64,000 nucleotides of DNA, from assembly GCA_025084515.1 (NCBI GenBank), contig JAJAGP010000203.1, positions 394,501-458,500 on the forward strand, in the 5' to 3' direction. The position numbers and the translations under genes were made by a program. The stretch's first letter is position 1. Each line of letters begins with the position of its first letter. This document shows positions 49,801 through 58,800 of this stretch, piece by piece. The notes beneath the pieces were generated by a model that was not told the DNA's origin, did not search any database, and worked only from the letters and a program-made list of their open reading frames with translations. This DNA is from Ancistrus triradiatus. Its lineage: Eukaryota > Chordata > Actinopteri > Siluriformes > Loricariidae.

Positions 49801-52800
49801 GTGCTATGAAAACATCGCTTTTGTTTTTCTCTTCAGCTGAAGTTACATTCTGGAAAGTCTTCTATTTTTGGGTTGTTTAACAACAAGTTGGCTACGCTTT
49901 CAAGAATTTTCCTTTAGACACCATATAGATCACACCTGCCCCAGGTTTAGTCAGCACAAAACCCAGCTATAATGGATGAATTATTTAAAGTGCAAAGTAT
50001 TTAACCTTCTTGGTAAAACAAGTTTTTATTTGCTCGTGCTCTGTCCTACTTGACACTAACAGGATCAGCGCTAATGCGAGTCACAAGTAAATTGAGTCAG
50101 ATGTTAGGCAAGACTGTGGGAACTCAGTTTGATGAAGGCAGGCTTGGGCTAAAATCGACCTAAACAGGACATTGAACCAGAGTCATGGACGCTCCATATA
50201 GAAATGTTTAATTTTATTCTTTGTTGTCAGTATATTTATTGGGTTTTACATCAAAATAGGTATCATTTTACTCTACAGTCCAAAACTGTCACCCTGCAAA
50301 ATAGAGCTTATGGAGTAAAATAAAAACAAAGGCGTCAGATGGCGAAGTGTACCCTAGTTCAGTACCACAGTGTGAGTCTTGGCTGGATACTCGGGCTTGG
50401 CTGGGCACCAGACAGACACAATAGGCCATGTCTGAAGAATGAAAGGTCAGGTCAGGTGCTCATTACCACTGTAACACCAGTCCCAGAGGCCAATCGAGGC
50501 ACCCGCAAAGATGGCAGATGGACATGCCGAGCTTGATCTGTTCTTCAGTGAGGATTCACTCTAGCAGTCCACTGTAGAAGTCCAGCAGGTGAGAACAAGC
50601 AGTTGGTAGAAGCAAGAAGTCCAGAGGCACTTGCTGGACTACGGTTCTCCCCCTTTGGGTGGTAGAAAATTGGACATGACACATTGTGAGAAGAGCGGTA
50701 AATAAATACAAAATAATAATAATGATAATGCACAACATATTGGTAACCCGTAGTGTGTGTGAGTTTATGTGCCCTATGATGGATTGGCGCCTGTCTAGGG
50801 TTGTTCCTGCCTTGCGCCCTGTGCTAGGTACCAGCTTTCCCACGACCATTAAGACCATTCATTAAGATTTTACATTTACATTTACAGCATTTAGCAGACG
50901 CCCTTATCCAGAGCGACTTACATTTTACACAGTTTTACAATCCAAGCAATTGTGGGTTAAGGGCCTTGCTCAAGGACCCAACAGTGGCAGCTTGGCAGAG
51001 GTGGGATTTGAACCCTGGAATGATCATGAATGAATGAATAAACATATTGGAATGGAGGTATAAAGATATACACTCACTGCCCATTTATTCGGTACACCTT
51101 GCTATTACCGAGATGGTCCCCCTTTTGCCTTCAGGATAACAAGCAGCTTGCACTTAAAGTCTCTGCTGGACTTGCTGGTTGGAGGCGGTGGTCCAGTTTT
51201 GGCTTGAACTTTGTGCTTGGGTTTCTGCCACTGCAGAGACCAGCACAACAGGGGAGACAAAACATGCCTTTTTACTACCCAGATAATACTCCTTTTGATG
51301 CCTTTCAAAAGTCCTCCAGAGCAAATCTAAGATAGAGCATAGCATACCAGCTTTGTGTTTTTCCGTGCCACTGTCTCCCGTGTCGCTCATTCAGCGTCTG
51401 CAACAGTGTCTATTGTTAAAAGCACTATACACTCTTAATAAAATTGATTCCGATATTAAATTGAACCTTAAGTCAGCATGAAAAGTCTTATGTCAACACA
51501 CATCGGTCACACCTCTGTCAACTTGACATCTGAATTGACGAAAGCAGGAGCCTTTCTAAATGTTTACTCAGGTTTATGTTGTTAGTCAGGAAGGGCTTGT
51601 GTACAAGAGGTCTCACGCATCTCCGTGTAAAGAATCATGTGCATGTCAGAGACATAAGGGATATGGCACTTAGAGTCCATCTTTGCAATATTTCTAAGGT
51701 GATATTAAGTTGTACTTAATGGAGAGAGATGTAATATGACAAAAAAACTGATACCAATCAGGCAATTCTGCATCATTTCAAATTGCTATTTGAAAATTCT
51801 TAGTTTAAGTCATAGATTTTGCCTGAAATACAACAATCTATATACAGATAGTCCTCGGGTTACGACGGTCTCGAGTTATGAAGTTTCGTGGTTACGACGC
51901 ATCTCCCATTTACTGTATAAAGCCTTGTTTCGACTTAAGTGGTTTTGCGTCGTAAACGTCATAACGCGAACTTCGTGTTTGGTGGAAGAATAATGCAAGC
52001 AAATGCAAGTGGAGCTATGAAGACTGTGGTACTGTGGTAGCCTAGCGGTTAAGGTACTGGACTCTGGACCAGAAGATCGAGGGTTCAAATCCCACCTCTG
52101 CCAAATTTTCACTGTTGGGCTCCTTGAGCAAGACCCTTAACCCACAAATGCTAAATGTATAAAGGGAGGACTTCTACTTTTACTGGAGTAATATTTCACC
52201 TTGGGTATCTCTACTTTAAACCAAGTACATGGTTTGTGTACATTGTCCAACACGGGTTAATACAAAGTGAATCAATATTCATGAACATGAATTAAATAAG
52301 AAATATAGAAACAAAACATCAAGTATGACATAAATAATATATATTTCAATTTGACTATTTCACTGCTGCAACACTGGGAGTTAAAAGACAGATTTTTATT
52401 TCCTATTAATTATAAATGTTATAATTATGTACTATAAATGTTAAATTATATATATCATTATAAATGTTAGAATTGTTAAGACCTTTAGGCAAACAAACGT
52501 TGATCGGACTGTTGTTAAACGGCGCTTACCTATATAAACACACTACAGACCAGGGCAATGTGTCCAAAGCTGCTATACAGTGTTCTATCGAGAGGATAAC
52601 TGTAAATATCACTTCATGTGGCAAGTTAAAGGAACTATGATGATTCCGGGAAGCCTCAGCTTCTTGGAAATGCTGTAGTCCAAGTGTAGCTCTAAGCAGA
52701 CATTGTCACTGAGTGTCCCAGACTAATTGTATCCCTCCTCTTTGGCATCGCGCATTGTTTTATGGTGCGTGGCTGGCAAGAGTGTTTACCGCTGTCAGAA

Positions 52801-55800
52801 AGGCTCTAACATCATAACTCATCAGAATTATGGCTTCTTTATTAATAATCTCTGTACTTTCTCACCATGAAGTTATCTGCTGTTAAACCGATGACTGTGG
52901 TATAAATACGTACATTTAAAACTCGTATTGTGTGGGTCTACCTAATGTTCCTATGTGGCGTTTCTATTTTCTGAGGTGAGCTCTTACACCTATGCATGAC
53001 CAAAAGCTAAAACAAGAACAAGACTGAATCTAAAATGACTATGTGCTCCCTATGAATAATGGCGTTCATATTTATATGATTTACAGTGGTGCTTGAAAGT
53101 GTGTGAACCCTACAAGTATACAAGTATTTAGTGTGACCTCCCCTTACACTTCAGCAATAGCAGTGTCTGGCAGCTTCATCAAGATGCCAAGTTGACCCTT
53201 CTACAGTCTGAAGAACCTTGATCAGGAATGGTCTTTTTGGAAGGGTGGCAGCCCAGAAAGATATATATATTATACAATTGTGTAAACAACAAATCTAATA
53301 TTGGCCTAAGACTTTTGCACAGTACTGTATGTTACATAGGCTCTTGAACTTGCAACGTTCCTTCGTCCGCCACATGTCAGATCTTTGGTGTCTGCCCTGT
53401 GCCAGACCTGAATACTTCTCTGTACAATCAGGCCCATCTCATGGTTTCTCAGGCGAAAAACACTTGGTCTAAGTTCAAGTTTGGAACCTGGTGGTGGAAG
53501 AGTCCTCGGGCTATGCATCATCACCTCACCAGAGGTGGGATACGAACCAAAGAGACACAGTTTTTACCTGGAGAGTTTTCTTTTGAAAAAAAGAAACAGA
53601 AGTGTTTCTTCACACATTCCCACCAGTGGTGCGGATGCTGGTGAAATCTGATGGTGTCATTGTGTTTCTGTAATAGCACAGTCTGAAGGGCACTCTGTGT
53701 TAGCTCTGTTTGTAAGTGCTTGATGGCAGGTGTATTTAAGCACCAGTGTTTCACTAAAAGCCTCATTTGTTTTCTCCTTTGTTGGTGTTTAATTGACAGT
53801 AACCACATAGCAACCCTCTCCAATTTAACAACAATGTCATCAGTGGATTTATGGCCTGTTCTGTGTACACAGCAATTTTGGTCTGTCATTGTACATAAGT
53901 GAATTATTATTTGCCATAAAGGCCTGGCACACACTCTTGTAGCAGGGCTGCTGCCAGTGCCAACAGGATGCAAAGCAGCATCAGGATATCAGCTGTGGTC
54001 CTATTCAAAGGACCGGAAAGGGAAAGCCATGCAAATCAGACTACATTAGCCTCCTAAGTCTAATTTCTAATCCCGAGTGCAGAGAAACCACAGGTGATAT
54101 GCCGTGTTAGTAAAGCCCTGCCTTTGTAACTCCAACTGAAGTGGCTTTCTTTTTTTAGAAATAGGGCGACGGTCATTGTTTTCTTTGTCTTTTCTGAGTT
54201 ACATTCATCGACATTCTAGGTAAAAGCTTGGTTTGTGAAACGAGGATTTTTCAAAGGGGTCTGATCCATTTGGCAGCTTTTGTGAATTTGCACACAGCTG
54301 TGTGACCAGACTACACAAACGCTTGAGTTAACCGCTTTGAATGTCACTCTAAACCTGTTCTGTTGTGGAAAGAAAAATAATATTATATTTCCCCAGTATT
54401 ATTCGGTTTCGTGAATGTGTGCTGTTTGCCTGTTGGGTACCAAATTGACAACAAGGTCTTGCTAATGATGTGTGAAACCATTCATAGTTCATATCTGTTC
54501 CATCCTGCTGATCTTCTAAAGCAGTATAGCCCATTTTGAGCACGTTATATAGCCAATGCAAGCCTACTGTTAGTCCCTCTGGCGGCAGGTGTTTCTTAAA
54601 GTTTACCTACAAATACTAATTGGCCATTTCTTCAGATAAACCACCAGGTACACTTCATGGCTAAACATCTGGTGATTGTACCTCCTCTAATTTGTTATCC
54701 CATATGTCAGTTAAAAGGGAAGACCATAACATCACCACTGAAGCTCGGGTGGACTTTACTGTAAGATTGTATCAGTTGTCTGTTGCACTGGATCAGAGCG
54801 TCTGCTAAACGTAAATGATACAAGTCAGTCAAAGTGGGTCTTTGGAGTAAATGCGTGAAACAAAAACAGGAAGAGACAAACAGTGCACAGGAACAAACCA
54901 ACAGTGTAAATATGACAAGACTCAACTAGGAGGTGTAGAAGAAGGAGGGTTATAAGTAAGCAGTCAGCTGTAGAAGGGGAAAAGGGTCAGAAGGGAGCCT
55001 TGTAGGATGATATAAGTTTTGAGTTGCTCCCGAGGCACAGTAATCCTTACACATGACGTGTGGTTTGTTATGGTAATATGTGCTTTGAGACATGGCTATG
55101 GATTTTAATTCAGGTCAGATGATTTCCTTGACCGACTATCTAACTGATCTCCTAAAGCAGTATAGCCCATCTTGGCTCTTTATTCAGATGATGCAGACAT
55201 TTTAGTCATCCCTAGGATCGGTGACAGTTCAGCAGTTAGAGTGATACAGATTAATTAGAAATAATGGAAATATGCTTGGTGCTCTCGGGTGCTCTCAGGG
55301 AATGTGGTGGCCTAGCGGTTAAGTTACTGGACTATGAACCAGAAGGTCCAGGGTTCAAATCCTGTTGGGTCCTTGAGCAAGACCCTTAACCCATAATTGC
55401 TTAGATTGTAAGACTGTGTTAACTGTAAGTCACTCTGGACAAGGGTGTCTGCTAAATGACATAAATGACAAAAGTGATGATACTCTGGCCCACCAATGTG
55501 GAGAGCTGGGATCGAGTCCAAGTGGTGCCCACAAATGCATGATGATATACATTACATGATATACAAATACATTATGCAACAGTGACCCCTACTTAACCCC
55601 GCAATGGACTGGTGCCTAGTTCAAGATGCCTGCACCCTGTGTACCCCAGGATGGGCAATGGACCCGTCCATGAGCCTGACCAGGATGAGTGGGGATAAAA
55701 TATACAAAAACGACCTGTCTGGGTCCAGTCATATACAGTGGTACCTCAGTTCTCAGTTAATTAGTTCCAGAAGGCTTGTTGAGACCTGAAAAGAAAAGTA

Positions 55801-58800
55801 CTGAGCAAATGTTTCCCATAAGGAATAATGTAAATTGAATGAATGGCTTCCAGACTCCAAGAACTGTGGTACTGTGGGACTGTGGTAGCCTAGTGGTTAA
55901 GGTACTGGACTATGGACCTCAAGGTCAAGGGTTCAAATCCCACCTCTGCCAAGCTGCCACTGTTGGGTCCTTGAGCAAGGCTCTTAACCCGCAATTGCTT
56001 GGATTGTAAGACTGTACCAATTGTAAGTCGCTCTGGATAAAGGCGTCTGCTAAATGCTGTAAATGTAAGAAAATCCACACTGTGTAAGGCATAATATACA
56101 TTAAAACTTTTTTCTAGTCAAACCAAATTCGATGAGGTCCGAGGTGGTCGAGAATTGAGGTACCACTGTATTAAGGCATTGTAGTTCTTTTCTTACATTT
56201 TTAAGTATCAAGACATTAATAGGGATTGTTTTCAGTATTGTGCTCTATAACAAACATGTCCTTCCTATGCACATCAGGATTTGGCTTCGAAAGTAAAAGT
56301 TTTATATAGTTACTCACAGGATAAAAAATGAGTCACCTGTGACTGAAACGTACCTAATAGTTTCGTTTTTCGACCACATTTCTGACGAGAATTTTCTGGA
56401 GAAAATCTGGGCTTTTTTCCTTTGCTGGTAGACCTGTATGACCATACACCTCGATGCACCTGCAAACTCAGCTACTTCCTTCACACTATGACCTTTGGCA
56501 CACCCAAATGCAATCACTCTGTTTTGCCAATCATTAACTTCTACTTTGTGACCCATTTTCCAAACATCAAACAAGACTTTCCTTGCACTGTACCACCTCT
56601 TCTCAGTCTATGACTCCCATTACATGCCCCACAGGTATTAAATCTGCAGAAGTTACTACGAGCTTAGACATGCAAGTTGACTAATTGTTTGTCTGGGGAG
56701 TGTATCTTATAATTATTTTGATTTTTGTAGGCAAATTCTTCACGCATTGACCTGTCAGTGAGCAATGCTAATATTCCTCACACAGAACTTGTCATACAAG
56801 TGTGACGTCACAGACTGTGAAGTAACTGCTACTGGGAATAATATGATGCAAAAAATAAACATGGCTTTATATCCTTCAATCAGTTCCCTATACTCAGCAG
56901 ATTATATAACCATTTTTAATAGGACCTGATCATGCAAATGGTTTCTAGAGAGACCCGAAAGGAGGTCGTCATGTTCTCCGTATTAATACACAACTTGGTT
57001 TACATAAACAGAGACGTCATCTTAAACTGACCTTCATGCAAGATTTTCCACAGCTTCCAGCAGTGGGTCTGAAACAAATCTTGTAGTGCACACACACGCA
57101 CACACACACACACACACACACACTGAGCTCACACGGTGATTATGTCCTCGTTTGACCCCTGATACAGTAGGGAAATGTCCTGTTTTTACTGCCAGGCTGC
57201 TTGACTTTTTCTTTTCCCTTACTTTGTGCTGATCACAGTGTTGAGAAATAGATTTTTGACATCTCAGCATATAATGTCAGCAGCGACAGATAGCTGCTTC
57301 TTTCCTCCTCTGGTGGAATACAAAGAGGCTGCATCGTGCGCGAGAACATTTATGTGCGTTGAAGGAATAATGCAGTATGTGTCATTTTACTGCATCTGCA
57401 GTGTGGGTGAATATCTCAGACCATAACTGCAAAAGGTTTCCCTTTGTTGAGAAAGCAAAAATAAATGCTTGATTAATGAGACTAGCCTATAATTGTTATG
57501 CAGTGGCAACTGCCTAAAAATAAGAATGCAATACTATTGAATTTGAAGTAAAATCACAATAAAGGATTCAGTACAGGTAGTCCCCAATTTATGATGGGGA
57601 TAAGCTTAGAAAAATCCATCATAAGTTGAATGTATCATAAACCGAGGAGTTTAATGTATGCTCTATGTATCATAGAGTAGCCTACCTTAAACATACTTCA
57701 AGCTGTTGGGAAAAATCATTAACATAAAGCTTTATTTTGTAATAAAGTTTTGAATATCTCATGTCATTTATTGAATACTGTATTGAAAGTGCAAAACAAA
57801 AGTGATTATTGTTGCGACCACAGCTTTTCCTCACTACATCTCCCAGTGTTCATCACTCCCACCACGTAACTCCCTACATCACGCACTGCCGGAGTTCATC
57901 ATTTAGCACAGGAAAGTGTGGCAGAGTATCGTACTGTGTATCGCTTGCCAAAGGACAGAGTACGTTTTCAGCTGAATGTGTATTTATGTGCACTATCCAG
58001 TTGTAAAATCAAAATATCTTAAGTCAGCACCTTTAATCTAATGAACAACATGGATTTCTGCATTTAATACCATTTTAATTGGCTGTTTTCCTGATAGTGT
58101 CACTTAAGGGGGCACCCCTGGTCTGCTTTTGATACTATAGTCCAACCTCTGTTACTCGAGGAACCTCCAAAACTTAAATGAAGTAAACCTACTGGTGAGG
58201 GAGAAAACAGTCACAGGCAAGATATGAACCAAAATGGTTCATATGGTAGAGCACTGGTTCCCAACACTCTTTCCGGTTCGTATCCTGCCTCTGGTGAGTT
58301 GAGGTCTGTTGGTCGGATTGCACATCTGATTCTGCCAGACACTATTGGAGGGAGTTCCTACTTCATGTCTTTCTATGCTTGGTAGATTTTCTTCATCGGA
58401 GGAGTTTCAGAGTTCCTCGGATAACTTTGCTGGGTCGAGTGGTAGAGCAAGCAGGCCAGGGGTGCCCCCGCGTGACAGTAACAGACATATGAATAGAGAC
58501 TTGCAAGTTCAGTAGATTTCTGCAGGGCTTGTGCTGTTAGCATTTGGGTTTTCAACTACTTCAGCATTGAACATTGTGCTCTTGGTGAGATCTTAGCAGT
58601 ACATCCAATAGTGCTTTCCTGCTGAATTGCTTCCATTTCTAGCCACTTTTCCTTATTGTGCCTCGACAACAAGAACCTCAGTACATGATTTACACCAAAA
58701 CCGACTATAAGGACCGGCTCTGACTTTATGTGCCTTTTTTAAATCTCAGGGCGCATCTACAACCCTCAGCTCCATTCTCATTTCTTTAACTGGAGTAAAT

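Noticed and set aside
53521..53973. 150-codon minus-strand open frame
   Set aside because: No domain, low-complexity His/Gln-rich content, no partner exons and no initiation context that I trust. Left as uninterpreted.
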